Shown here in pieces: positions 25,472-33,803 of a DNA stretch of 61,052 nucleotides. The stretch comes from Pseudomonadota bacterium (GTDB taxonomy: Bacteria > Pseudomonadota > Gammaproteobacteria > Steroidobacterales > Steroidobacteraceae), in the NCBI GenBank assembly GCA_023417315.1, contig JAEZFW010000040.1:1-61052 (forward strand), read 5' to 3'. Numbering within the stretch: position 1 is the stretch's first letter; each line of letters opens with the position of its first letter. The position numbers and the translations under genes are program-made. The notes under the pieces are model-generated. The model was not told where the DNA came from. It saw only the letters and a program-made list of their open reading frames with translations, and did no database searches.

Positions 25472-26731
25472 TCAATAGAACTCTCGCGGATCCGCGATCA
25501 CACCTTTGAGCGCCGAGGCCGCGAGTGTTGCCGGGCTCGACAAATAGATGCTGCTCTTGCTGCTTCCCATCCGACCGACGAAATTGCGATTGGCGGTCGA
25601 GAGTGAGACTTCACCGTCGGCCATCATGCCGCCATCGCCCGCGCAGGCACCGCATCCCGGATTCGTCACCAAGGCGCCACTTTCAATCAGTGTGGCGAGC
25701 ACACCTGTGCGCATCGCCTCGAGCATGATCTGTTTCGATCCAGGTGTGACGATCAGTCGCACGCGCGGATCGATCTTGCGGCCCGCAAGGATGCCGGCGG
25801 CCACCGCGAGATCCTCGTACTTCCCATTCGCGCAGGACCCGAGAAACGCCTGATCGATGCGAGTGCCGATCACTTCGGTGATTGGCTTGGTGTTCTCCAC
25901 CTGGTGCGGACACGCGATCATGGGCGTGAGCTTCGATAAGTCGATCTCGATGCTCTGCTCATAAACCGCGTCTTCGTCGGCTAGAACAGGCCGATAGGTT
26001 GCAGGATCCTTGAGCCGTGGCAGCACCCATTCTGAGGTTCTCTCATCGGGAGGAATGAACACGCACTTCGAGCCCATCTCCATCGCGAGGTTCGCCATCG
26101 TCATGCGCTCGGAGATGCTCATGCCCGGCAAGGCGTCGCCATAAAATTCCACGGATTTGTATCCGCAGCCATCGGCGCCGAGCGTGCCAATGAGATGCAA
26201 CATGAGATCCTTCGCGCTGACGCCGTCAGCAAAGCGCCCGCTGAGGGTGAGTTTGATCGTGGTCGGCACCTTCATCCATAGCTTGCCCGTCACCCACACG
26301 GAAGCGACTTCCGTGTAGCCGATGCCGGATCCCAATGCCCCCAACGCGCCGTAGATCGTGCAGTGAGAGTCGGTGCCGACGATCAAGTCGCCGGGTTTAA
26401 CGTGCCCATGCTCCATCAGCACCAGGTGTGCGATACCGGCATCGACGTCATAGAACTTTTCGATGCCGTATTCGCGCGCGAATTTGCGTGAGGTTTGCTG
26501 GTCAGCAGCGTACTTCTCCGTCTTCGCCGGCGAGATATGATCGAGCACGATCGCGAGCCGATTCGGATCGTAGAGCCGTTTCGCGCCGATCTTCTTCATC
26601 ACGCTGACGGAGCGCCACGTCGCCGTGTGGCTCATCACGAGGTCAGGATACGCATCGACGATCTGCCCCGGTGTGACGCGATCAACGCCGGCTTTCGCCG
26701 CGAGGATTTTTTCCGCGATGGTCTGACTCAT
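25472..26731 (-). CDS. 3-isopropylmalate dehydratase/homoaconitase-type large subunit with intact Fe-S cysteines
   Basis: A 419-residue aconitase-superfamily large subunit of the LeuC/HacA type. The 4Fe-4S ligands are C300 (LGSCANG), C360 and C363 (NPGCGAC). Active-site DSH is at 121-123 (GTDSHCTIYG). It catalyses stereospecific dehydration/hydration of a 2- or 3-hydroxy di- or tricarboxylate together with a LeuD-type partner. The partner is most simply the downstream gene at 24841-25350. The start overlaps the stop of the second large-subunit gene by four bases. Substrate unknown. The catabolic setting suggests a ring-cleavage or sugar-acid product rather than isopropylmalate. Confidence 0.9.
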   Translation of the reverse strand: MSQTIAEKILAAKAGVDRVTPGQIVDAYPDLVMSHTATWRSVSVMKKIGAKRLYDPNRLAIVLDHISPAKTEKYAADQQTSRKFAREYGIEKFYDVDAGIAHLVLMEHGHVKPGDLIVGTDSHCTIYGALGALGSGIGYTEVASVWVTGKLWMKVPTTIKLTLSGRFADGVSAKDLMLHLIGTLGADGCGYKSVEFYGDALPGMSISERMTMANLAMEMGSKCVFIPPDERTSEWVLPRLKDPATYRPVLADEDAVYEQSIEIDLSKLTPMIACPHQVENTKPITEVIGTRIDQAFLGSCANGKYEDLAVAAGILAGRKIDPRVRLIVTPGSKQIMLEAMRTGVLATLIESGALVTNPGCGACAGDGGMMADGEVSLSTANRNFVGRMGSSKSSIYLSSPATLAASALKGVIADPREFY

Positions 26732-28008
26732 TGGATCTCCAGCCTCCGCGGATCGGTGATTCTGCCTGTCAGCGCCGACGCCGCGACGGTGAGTGCGGAC
26801 GCTAAGAAGTGACGGGCTTTAGGATGGCCATTGCGGCCGGGAAAGTTACGCGCCTGCGTCGAGATCATGACTTCGTCTTCCGCGAGCGCACCCATATTGA
26901 ACGCTTGGTTCGAGCCGGCGCTCGGCGGGAAAATGTTCGCGCCCGAAAGATGCAACGTCTCGAACAGCCCTTCTCTGAGCGCAGCGAGATAGATCTCACG
27001 CGATGCGGGTACGACTTGCAGACGCACATCCGGATGAATGCGTCGATTCGCAAGGCAGCGAGCCAACGCACGGATGTCACTCAGCCTTCCCCCCGTGCTT
27101 CCGCCCGCCTCTGCGACGTTGATCGGCGTACCGACAGCAGCGTCGATGGGCTTCACATTGCCGACGGTCGGCGGGCACGCTACCTGCGGCTCAATGCGGC
27201 TCACATCGATATCGATGACATCGGCGTAGCGACAATCGGCATCGTTCGAGAGCATCTCGAACTTCGGTACGTTCGGTTTGGATGCGAACAGCTGTTGCAC
27301 ATGGCGCAAGGTCTTGTCATCGGGGTTCACGAAGCCGCACTTACCGCCGACATCGATCGCCTGCAGCGGGAACAGCGCGCGATCGTTGACATCGAGCGAC
27401 TCGATGTACGGCCCCGCGTACTCGAGCGCCTTGTAGATCGCACCGTCCTCGCCGAGCGTCCCAACGAGGTACTGCGAGATATCGCGCGGCTGCACCGACT
27501 TCATCGGCGTGCCATGAAAGAGAATCTTGATGGTCTCGGGCACCTTGAACCATCCTTTGTTTTGCGTGAAGCCCAGCGCCGCCATCGAGTTGTTGCCGAC
27601 GCCGGTGCCGAAAGCGCCGAGCGCACCATAGATCGGCGAGTGCGAGTCGCAACCGACGACGATCATGCCGGGCGTCACGAGGCCCGCTTCCATGATGACG
27701 TGATGGAGGCTGCCGCACCCGCTGTCGAACAGATTCGTCACCTTGTGCTTCTTTGCGAACCTGCGTACGGCCGCGAGCGCTTCGGCTGCCTCGCGCGTCG
27801 CCGGCGCGAAGTTGTGATCGAAGGCGAACACCAGCTTGGCGGGGTCCGCGATGCTGGTCCCTTCCATCTCGTTCTCGAACACCTTCATAACAAAGTTGGC
27901 GCTGAGGTCGTGCATGCACATCAGGTCGACGTCGGCGAGTACGACGTCGCCCGGCGCGACGCTTTTCTGGCCGCTCTTGCGGGCCAGAATTTTCTCAACC
28001 ATGTTCAT
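26728..28008 (-). CDS. Aconitase-family large subunit lacking all three Fe-S cysteines
   Basis: A 426-residue paralogue of the adjacent large subunit with the same fold markers: DSH at 121-123 (GCDSHSPIYGALGAFGTGVG), FKVPETIKILFHG and GEDGAIYKALEYAGP. At the three cluster positions the residues are serine: S304 in AGGSTGGR (usual GSCTNGR), and S363 and S366 in PPSAGS (usual PGCGPC). A normal 4Fe-4S cluster is therefore not expected. Extra cysteines (C31, C98, C120) lie near active-site loops but in other positions. It could be a metal-dependent or cofactor-free hydro-lyase, as in AcnX-like branches, or a regulatory subunit. Four-base overlaps on both sides show tight coupling. Confidence 0.88.
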   Translation of the reverse strand: MNMVEKILARKSGQKSVAPGDVVLADVDLMCMHDLSANFVMKVFENEMEGTSIADPAKLVFAFDHNFAPATREAAEALAAVRRFAKKHKVTNLFDSGCGSLHHVIMEAGLVTPGMIVVGCDSHSPIYGALGAFGTGVGNNSMAALGFTQNKGWFKVPETIKILFHGTPMKSVQPRDISQYLVGTLGEDGAIYKALEYAGPYIESLDVNDRALFPLQAIDVGGKCGFVNPDDKTLRHVQQLFASKPNVPKFEMLSNDADCRYADVIDIDVSRIEPQVACPPTVGNVKPIDAAVGTPINVAEAGGSTGGRLSDIRALARCLANRRIHPDVRLQVVPASREIYLAALREGLFETLHLSGANIFPPSAGSNQAFNMGALAEDEVMISTQARNFPGRNGHPKARHFLASALTVAASALTGRITDPRRLEIQ

Positions 28009-28943
28009 AGAACGCGCAACCCTTCTTTACTCTGCAGACAGGTATCGCCAAAGTAATAGTGTCGATCGTTCGCGGAGATCTGCAGCTGCAGAGAAACGAC
28101 GGCGTCAGACGCAGTGTCGTCTAGGGTTTCCCACGAATACGGTCCCGACAGAATCTCGCGGTGCGGCGTCGCTCCGTCGAGCGAAGTGAGATTCGATGTC
28201 ATACCCGCGAAGTTCCGGGTCACTTTGGCCCAGTGCCCGTTGTACTCGTTCGCCACCACCACCGAGGTGTGCGGTCCGATCGGCCGGCCTTCCGCCGGAA
28301 TCGGCGGGCCCTCGCCATCGGAAACCAGAACGACGACATCTTCCGCGCCGGCCCGACGTAACACCCGCTCAAGTTGCCCGGTGAGCTCGTGATCCGTCCG
28401 CGCTCCCCCGGTTGCGAGCGCTGCCTCGAGCACCTCGCGCGCCATTTGCGCGGCACGTGCATGCATACGAACCTCGCTCGCTGCGGGCACCGCACGCATC
28501 TCACAGCGCGGAATATCGACGATCTCGATCATGCCTGCCATCAACTCGGCGTGCAGATCCGCGGGAAGACCGTCGACATCGCACACACCCACCCGCTTCC
28601 AGCCGCGCTCTTCGCACAGTTTGAACAGCTTCGCCGGCGGGCTTGGGCTTGGGATGATCGTCTCGTGCATCGTCACTGTCTTGATCCATGGATACACCCG
28701 CGGCGACAACGCGCACAGCAGAATGGGCGGCTCCTTGGGCGACACGACGATGAACGCTCGATTCCAATAAGGCATGTAGTTCGACAGATACCGTGCGTCG
28801 TTCGAGCGCCAGACGTCCGAGTACACGACGATCGCATCGACGTGCCTCTCGCGCGCGATGGCGTGAACTCGAGCGAGCCGCGCCTCGAACTCCTCGGGCG
28901 GCAGCTCGTTGACCTTGTCCCAACTCACGAGTCCTCTTTTCAT
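28005..28943 (-). CDS. Truncated M24/creatinase-fold protein
   Basis: A 312-residue protein with the N-terminal creatinase-like domain (VDAIVVYSDVWRSNDARYLSNY, FIVVSPKEPPILLC) and only the first half of the pita-bread catalytic domain. HTSVVVANEYNGHWAKVTRNFAG aligns with the first metal-ligand strand of M24 enzymes but lacks the aspartates. The later His and two Glu ligand strands are absent. It is therefore unlikely to be a metallopeptidase alone. It may form a heterodimer with the next M24 protein. The start ATG 28943 overlaps that gene's stop by four bases. The reading frame is intact, so the shortness looks selected rather than accidental. Confidence 0.78.
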   Translation of the reverse strand: MKRGLVSWDKVNELPPEEFEARLARVHAIARERHVDAIVVYSDVWRSNDARYLSNYMPYWNRAFIVVSPKEPPILLCALSPRVYPWIKTVTMHETIIPSPSPPAKLFKLCEERGWKRVGVCDVDGLPADLHAELMAGMIEIVDIPRCEMRAVPAASEVRMHARAAQMAREVLEAALATGGARTDHELTGQLERVLRRAGAEDVVVLVSDGEGPPIPAEGRPIGPHTSVVVANEYNGHWAKVTRNFAGMTSNLTSLDGATPHREILSGPYSWETLDDTASDAVVSLQLQISANDRHYYFGDTCLQSKEGLRVL

Positions 28944-30043
28944 GCCTGGAACAGCCCCTTCTCGGTTCGGCTCAGTGACACGCAACCCGTTTCGGTCACG
29001 AGCAAGGTGTCACCGAACACCATGTATCCCGACAGCGGCAGATAGGTGTTGGGGTGACAAATAATCACCATGTCCTTCTTGCAGGTGTAGTGCGAGCTCT
29101 CGAGCACGTGCGGCAACTCATCCGGATACAGTCCTAAGTTGTGGCCGCGCACGCGCGTGTACTGCGGTCCGGTGTATTCCCCGAATCCGTGTTGGCGGAA
29201 GACATCGTTCTGCACGCGCGCCACGTCCGAGATGTCGACCCCAGGGCGCAACAAGTCCTGAGCGGCTTGCTGTGCTTCCGCGAAGATCGCGTACGACTGA
29301 AGTTGTTTTTCGGAAGGCGGTCCGATGATGAGCGTGCGACAGATCTGGGCGTAGTAGCCGTCGATCTGCGGCGTGAGCTCGGTGATGACGGAATCGCCGG
29401 TGCGAAGCTCGCGAGCCGTCGGCGGTTTCATTCCCGTCACCTCCGTGCCGCCCGAGGCGACCAGCATGAAGTTGTCTTCGGCACCGTGTGCCTTGACGAA
29501 ACCTTCCACTTCCGCGACCAGTTCGTACTCCATCATTCCTTCGCGAGCGACGCTCACGAAGTGCGCGTAACCGCGATCGGCAAGTTCCGCGGCCTTGCGG
29601 ATCACCTCGATCTCTTCCGGCGTTTTGACGCGGCGGATTTCCTCGACGTCCGCAGTCGCCGAGATTGGCGCCGCGCCGGACATCTCCGTAACGGTACGTG
29701 CAAAACGCGCTTCCATCTGTTCGAGTCCATTGACGGCGACGACTGTCTTGCGGGCGTCGTGCAACAGCTTCTTCAATCCCTCGACGAGATGGGGCACGTA
29801 CGTCACCGCGCTGCCCGTTCCCGCCTTCACCGGCTCGACATCCCAAGGATGGGTGACGACGGCGCGCACTTCACCTTCTTTCGTCAGCAATGCGGCTGCT
29901 TGCGGACCGGTGAAGCACACGCTGACGAGACAGCGAAAGTGATCTTTGCGCCACGTGTCGCCGTAGAAGAGCAACATGTCCCAGCCACGCTGCGACATTA
30001 GCTCGAGAAACTCGTTCTTACGTTGTGGATTCAACTTCAACAT
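28940..30043 (-). CDS. M24 family (creatinase/Xaa-Pro peptidase fold) protein with altered metal site
   Basis: A 367-residue full-length M24-fold protein. Creatinase N-domain 1-130, pita-bread domain 145-367. H301 (RGHNLGL) is retained. The usual metal residues are changed: the Asp-x-Gly strand reads TELTPQIDGYYAQICRT (E222 and Q233 in place of two Asp), and the IEPG Glu strand reads IICHPN (H330). The last strand reads FGDTLLVTETG, without the usual Glu. Creatinase also works without a metal pair and uses a His base, so a C-N hydrolase of that kind is a better guess than a peptidase. The start ATG 30043 lies 7 bases after the upstream stop. Confidence 0.8.
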   Translation of the reverse strand: MLKLNPQRKNEFLELMSQRGWDMLLFYGDTWRKDHFRCLVSVCFTGPQAAALLTKEGEVRAVVTHPWDVEPVKAGTGSAVTYVPHLVEGLKKLLHDARKTVVAVNGLEQMEARFARTVTEMSGAAPISATADVEEIRRVKTPEEIEVIRKAAELADRGYAHFVSVAREGMMEYELVAEVEGFVKAHGAEDNFMLVASGGTEVTGMKPPTARELRTGDSVITELTPQIDGYYAQICRTLIIGPPSEKQLQSYAIFAEAQQAAQDLLRPGVDISDVARVQNDVFRQHGFGEYTGPQYTRVRGHNLGLYPDELPHVLESSHYTCKKDMVIICHPNTYLPLSGYMVFGDTLLVTETGCVSLSRTEKGLFQA

Positions 30044-30050
30044 GGGCCGC

Positions 30051-30584
30051 TCACCGTCTCGCCATCGCGGAAAAATCGCCCGACGCAAAACTGCCTGACT
30101 TCATGAGCGGAATGAGTCCGCCCGCTTCGATCATCCGCAGCAGGAACTGCGACGGCGGCGTGCCTTCGATCGTCTTGCCGGTGGTGAGGTTCTCGAGCGT
30201 TGCGGCTTTGATATCGACGCGCACTTCATCGCCATCGTTGACCAGCGCATGCACGCCGGTCGCTTCCAGCAGCGGTAAGCCGATCTCCAGACAATTGCGA
30301 TAGAACGTGCGGGAGAACTGCTCCGCAACGACCGCGCCGATGTTCGTGGCCGCGAGTGCCTTCGTAGCGAGCGCGCGTCCCGATGAGCACCCGAAGTTGC
30401 GGCCTGCGACTAGGATGTCGCCCGGACGAACCTTCTTCGGGAATTCCGGATTAACGGTCTCGAGTACGAAAGCCGCCATTTCCTTCGGCGACTTGAACAT
30501 GACGTGCGTTGGTGTCAGCGCATCAGTGGGAATGTTGTCACCGAACTTCCAGCAACGCCCTTGAAAAATCCAGTTCGTCGACAA
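30051..30584 (-). CDS. 3-isopropylmalate dehydratase-type small subunit (LeuD family), copy 2, TTG start
   Basis: A 177-residue swivel subunit. CWKFGDNIPTDAL opens the fold, AGRNFGCSSGRALAT is the specificity loop, and EQFSRTFYRNCLEIGLPLLE is the family helix. The loop reads SSGRA where copy 1 has GSARE, so the two copies probably see different substrates or partners. The start is TTG 30584, with GGAAGAGG upstream; no ATG is well placed, and the longer frame adds unrelated residues. As first enzyme gene of the operon it is likely the partner of the cysteine-less large subunit. Confidence 0.85.
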   Translation of the reverse strand: MSTNWIFQGRCWKFGDNIPTDALTPTHVMFKSPKEMAAFVLETVNPEFPKKVRPGDILVAGRNFGCSSGRALATKALAATNIGAVVAEQFSRTFYRNCLEIGLPLLEATGVHALVNDGDEVRVDIKAATLENLTTGKTIEGTPPSQFLLRMIEAGGLIPLMKSGSFASGDFSAMARR

Positions 30585-30692
30585 GTGCCTCTTCCTATCC
30601 GCATGACGCGGCGCTGCCTTTGACGAGCAGCATTGTCGAGGTACGTGCACGTTGCGTCTATTAGCCGCTGCTCAACAACCCATAGCCAATCG

Positions 30693-31736
30693 TTATCCCT
30701 TTGCTCGTTTGCCCGCGCTCTGCCTGGTTGTCTTTCGGCTTGCTTGCTTCTTCTTGGAACCGTCGCTCGATCCCGTGCGCGGCGCGCGGCGCGGCAGCAG
30801 CGGATATCCAAGCGCCGGGCAGAGCTCGAGGATTTCTTTCTGAAGCACGCGTGCGAGCTCTGACAGATGCGCGTCGGCGCGCATCAGGAAGCCCATGGGC
30901 CGCTCGACGGCTGCGGTCGCGACCTGCGCACGCTGCGAGGGCTTCAGCACAACCTCCAATAGCTTGCCCGCGATCACTTGGTCCTCCACGGAGTCCATCG
31001 ACAGAATGCCGATGAAATCGCTGCCGATCGTGGCGGCGTTCAGATAGATGACCGAATTGCTGGTGATGGTCGTGGCGCGAGGTTGCACGCCACGGCTGTG
31101 CGCGAGCGCGCAGAGCGCGTCGTAGTAGGACAGGACGTCGGCGGAATAGAGCCAGCTGTACTTCGTGAGCTGCTCGATTCCGACCGAACCGACGCGGGCA
31201 AGCGGATGGTTCGCATCGACGAACAGGCCGCAACGGTCGTAGAACAGCGCTTCGCCAACCAGGTCTGGCTTGCCGACGATGGCATCCAATGGCGCGATCG
31301 CAAAATCCAGCTCGCCGAGCTGCAGCGCCGGCACCAATTCCTCAGCGACGCCGCTCACCACGCTGAGTCGCACGGAATAACGGCTCTGAGACAACTTGGC
31401 ATTCGCGGCAGGAATCACGCGACCTAGAAAACCGGTTCCGCGCGCAACGCCGACGGTAATGTGCCCGGTGAAGCCGCCGGAGATCGCCGCGCGCTCGTTC
31501 TCGAGCTGGTGCCATTCCGCGAGGACGCGCTTCGCGCGTCGGTAAACAGCCTTGCCGAGCTCGGTCGTCGTCACGCCCTTCGTGCCGCGATAGAGCAGCG
31601 GCTCGCCGAAATACGACTCCATCTGGTGAATGCTCTTGCTCAATCCAGGCTGCGACAAACTGAGTGTATCGGCCGCCTTGCCGAGACTGCCGCCCTCGAC
31701 GACGGCGATGAAACGTTTGAGCTGCGCGAAATCCAT
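30693..31736 (-). CDS. LysR family regulator upstream of the hydro-lyase operon
   Basis: A 347-residue LysR-type protein. Winged helix-turn-helix 1-60 (FIAVVEGGSLGKAADTLSLSQPGLSKSIHQME), effector domain 90-300, and a Lys/Arg-rich tail of about 30 residues that is longer than usual. It is transcribed toward the hydro-lyase operon with a 108-base gap and divergently from the DUF6282 gene at 31835. LysR proteins commonly control the adjacent operon and the divergent gene, so both are candidate targets, with a pathway intermediate as co-inducer. Confidence 0.92.
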   Translation of the reverse strand: MDFAQLKRFIAVVEGGSLGKAADTLSLSQPGLSKSIHQMESYFGEPLLYRGTKGVTTTELGKAVYRRAKRVLAEWHQLENERAAISGGFTGHITVGVARGTGFLGRVIPAANAKLSQSRYSVRLSVVSGVAEELVPALQLGELDFAIAPLDAIVGKPDLVGEALFYDRCGLFVDANHPLARVGSVGIEQLTKYSWLYSADVLSYYDALCALAHSRGVQPRATTITSNSVIYLNAATIGSDFIGILSMDSVEDQVIAGKLLEVVLKPSQRAQVATAAVERPMGFLMRADAHLSELARVLQKEILELCPALGYPLLPRRAPRTGSSDGSKKKQASRKTTRQSAGKRAKG

Positions 31737-31749
31737 GAAGTCACTTCCT

Positions 31750-31780
31750 TTGGCTATGACCTATATCGGGTGGGCTATTG
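31750..31780. promoter_or_regulatory. Candidate LysR binding region between regulator and DUF6282 gene
   Basis: The 98-base divergent gap holds direct repeats TGGCTAT (31751-31757) and GGGCTAT (31772-31778), spaced 21 bases, two helical turns apart. That suits a LysR-type tetramer. TTGGCTAT also recurs in front of the LysR gene at 55022. No experiment supports this. Confidence 0.35.
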
Positions 31781-31834
31781 GACAGTGAGGGTCGATGTTG
31801 ACCAGAATCGAGTGCCGGTAGCATGCGAGGTGGA

Positions 31835-32782
31835 ATGATGGCCGCGAACCCGAGACCCGGAAGCACACCGGGAAATACCGACCAGGAGATCGAGGACCGT
31901 ATCTCGCGCCTGCTCGTCGGCGCCGTGGACATGCATTGCCACTCTGGCCCCTCCGTCATGGCCCGGGATATCAATCACATCGAGGCCATGCAAGAAGCCG
32001 CCGCCGCGGGATTCCGCGCGATGCTCGTCAAGGACCACTATTATTCGGCGACCCCCATCACCGAGATGCTCAACCAAGCCTATGGACATCTCAACGTCAC
32101 GATGTTCTCCGGCGTCCCGCTCAACAACGCGCTGGGCGGCTTCAACAAGCACGCGGTCGATCATGGCATCGCGCTCGGCGCCAAGCTCGTGTGGCTGCCG
32201 ACGTTCTCTTCGAAGAACCATTGCGAATCCCGTTACGGTATCAAAGCCGGCTTCCCGCACACGAAGAAGAAGCTGCTGCCGATCGACCAACTCACGCCGC
32301 TCGATGCCAACGGCGATGTCAGAGATGATGTCAAAGAAATCCTCGATCTCATCGCGCAGAACGATGTCATCCTCGCAGGTGGCCACTGCCACATCTCGGA
32401 AATCTTTCCGGTGTTCGAGGAAGCGAAGAAGCGCGGCGTGAAGCGTTTGCTCGTCAACCATCCGAGCTTCATCGTCGATGCCTCGTATGACGACATCAAA
32501 CAACTGGTGTCGCTGGGCGCCTACATCGAGCACTCGCTCTGCATGTTCATCCCCGTCCCGAGGCGCAAGCGCGATCCGTTTCCGCCCGAGGACCTGGACA
32601 AGCTGATCAAGGCCGGCACGGTGGATCGAACCATTCTCGCCTCGGACCTCGGTCAACAAGGTGCCGATCATCCGGTAGTCGGCTTTCGCAACGTGATCAG
32701 GATTTGCATGGGCCTCGGGTACTCGGATCAAGACATCCACAAGATGATCTCCCGCAATCCGCTCGAGCTGCTGGGCATCTAG
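31835..32782 (+). CDS. DUF6282 family metal-dependent hydrolase-like protein, cytosolic copy
   Basis: A 315-residue protein of the DUF6282 family, an amidohydrolase-like TIM barrel. Likely metal ligands are H34 and H36 (DMHCHSGPS), H68 (KDHYY), histidines in AGGHCHISE and LVNHPSF, and the Asp in ASDLGQ. No signal peptide. AGGTGG precedes the double ATG at 31835/31838, and an in-frame ATG at 31823 is less likely. The reaction is not known. LigI and LigJ of the protocatechuate 4,5-cleavage pathway are also amidohydrolase-fold enzymes, so a lactone hydrolase or hydratase role in aromatic breakdown is possible. It is divergent from the LysR gene. Confidence 0.8.
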   Translation: MMAANPRPGSTPGNTDQEIEDRISRLLVGAVDMHCHSGPSVMARDINHIEAMQEAAAAGFRAMLVKDHYYSATPITEMLNQAYGHLNVTMFSGVPLNNALGGFNKHAVDHGIALGAKLVWLPTFSSKNHCESRYGIKAGFPHTKKKLLPIDQLTPLDANGDVRDDVKEILDLIAQNDVILAGGHCHISEIFPVFEEAKKRGVKRLLVNHPSFIVDASYDDIKQLVSLGAYIEHSLCMFIPVPRRKRDPFPPEDLDKLIKAGTVDRTILASDLGQQGADHPVVGFRNVIRICMGLGYSDQDIHKMISRNPLELLGI

Positions 32783-32807
32783 TCGCAACGGGTGTACTGA
32801 TTGGCCT

Positions 32808-32920
32808 CGAAAGAGAAGACTGGACAAGGATGAACAGGATCAACAGGATGGGAGAAGCAAGAAAATCGACTGCGTTCCGGCTCTTCAATCCTGTCCATCC
32901 TGTCCAAGAATCTTCTCTCG
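32808..32920. repeat. Long imperfect inverted repeat in convergent intergenic region
   Basis: The left arm starts near 32808 (AGAGAAGACTGGACAAGG..) and the right arm covers 32886-32920 (CCTGTCCATCCTGTCC..TCTTCTCTCG). They are complementary over roughly 33 bases with a few mismatches. Short TGAACAGGATCAACAGGAT units repeat inside. From memory, similar ACAGGATN-type elements recur in many bacterial genomes. Placed between two converging genes, it may act as a bidirectional terminator. Confidence 0.6.
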
Positions 32921-32956
32921 GTATGCAGCCGCGCTGCTCACCAGGTTCGCCCAACA

Positions 32957-33754
32957 CTACTGCCGCATCACCAGCTTCTTGAAGTGATCCAGTTGCGCGA
33001 GCGCGCCGGAGCGCATGAAGCCTTGATCGCTTGCCACCATCAGCACTGTGACACCGAGGTCGATCATCTGCTCCGCATCGTCCGAATCCATGTTTCGAGT
33101 GACGGCGCACAGGGCTTTGCCGCTCTTCAACACTGCCGAGGCGACGATACTGATCGCCTCCTCGAGGCTCGGCGCAGGCCCTGAGGCGTTGCTCAATGAC
33201 AGTCCCAAATCGCCGCGCCCGAGAAAGAAGCCATCGATGCCATCGACTGCAACGATCTCATCGATACGCTCGATCGCTTCACGATCCTCGATCATCGCAA
33301 TGACGGTCGTCGTTGCATCGGAGGACTCGTAATGCGTTTGCATCGGCCGACCGCCATAGTCGCCGCCCCGACCAATCCCCGAGCCGCGCGTGCCGCCTTG
33401 GTATCGAGCCCACGAAGCGATGTCGCGCGCCTTTTCGGCGGAGGCGACATGCGGAACCATGATCCCGATCGCGCCGTCGTCCAGTGCGGACAGAATGCTG
33501 TTCGCATCCGGCCGTGCGATGCGCACGAGCCCTGCGATGCCGAATGCGCGGGCACCGAGGAAACCGACCTCGAGGGATTGCCTGGTCCACGGCGCATGTT
33601 CCTCATCGAGCATGACGAAGTCATAGCCGATCGACCCGAGAATCTCTGTCGCGTGCGAGGTCGGCGTCTTGCAGAACGTACCGATCAGAAACTCGCGAGC
33701 GAGCAGCCGCTTGCGAAAGTCGCGGGGCGCGGGGCGTTGCGGAATAGACGTCAT
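32957..33754 (-). CDS. HpcH/HpaI family aldolase
   Basis: A 265-residue class II aldolase of the HpaI/2-keto-3-deoxy-L-rhamnonate group. Catalytic His H53 lies in the stretch YDFVMLDEEHAPW, R78 is in VRIARPD, and GIMVPHVASAEKAR and GFFLGRGDLGLS are family blocks. ATG 33754 is used. A longer frame to 33973 runs through a heptamer repeat and is not coding-like. It splits 2-keto-4-hydroxy acids to pyruvate and an aldehyde or 2-oxo acid, so it could finish a ring-cleavage or sugar-acid route. The divergent intergenic region shared with the BKACE gene contains two MarR-type sites. Confidence 0.88.
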   Translation of the reverse strand: MTSIPQRPAPRDFRKRLLAREFLIGTFCKTPTSHATEILGSIGYDFVMLDEEHAPWTRQSLEVGFLGARAFGIAGLVRIARPDANSILSALDDGAIGIMVPHVASAEKARDIASWARYQGGTRGSGIGRGGDYGGRPMQTHYESSDATTTVIAMIEDREAIERIDEIVAVDGIDGFFLGRGDLGLSLSNASGPAPSLEEAISIVASAVLKSGKALCAVTRNMDSDDAEQMIDLGVTVLMVASDQGFMRSGALAQLDHFKKLVMRQ

Positions 33755-33775
33755 GACGCGCGATGCCTCGATTGA

Positions 33776-33803
33776 GTTGACGGTTGACGGTTGACGGCTG
33801 AGG
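33776..33803. repeat. Heptamer tandem repeat GTTGACG x3 plus variant
   Basis: GTTGACG-GTTGACG-GTTGACG-GCTGAGG just upstream of the aldolase start. The 7-base period is the same as in the CTARYCA elements, but the unit differs. The rest of the 430-base stretch 33755-34184 holds MarR-type sites and another heptamer block and no gene. Confidence 0.65.

Noticed and set aside
24841..26731. leuCD for leucine biosynthesis
   Set aside because: There is no leuA or leuB nearby, the set is duplicated, one large subunit lacks cluster cysteines, and the operon includes M24 proteins. A catabolic role is more likely.
26809..28056. 415-codon plus-strand frame opposite the cysteine-less large-subunit gene
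   Set aside because: The opposite strand carries a clear aconitase-family protein with overlapping starts and stops. This frame has no recognisable domain.
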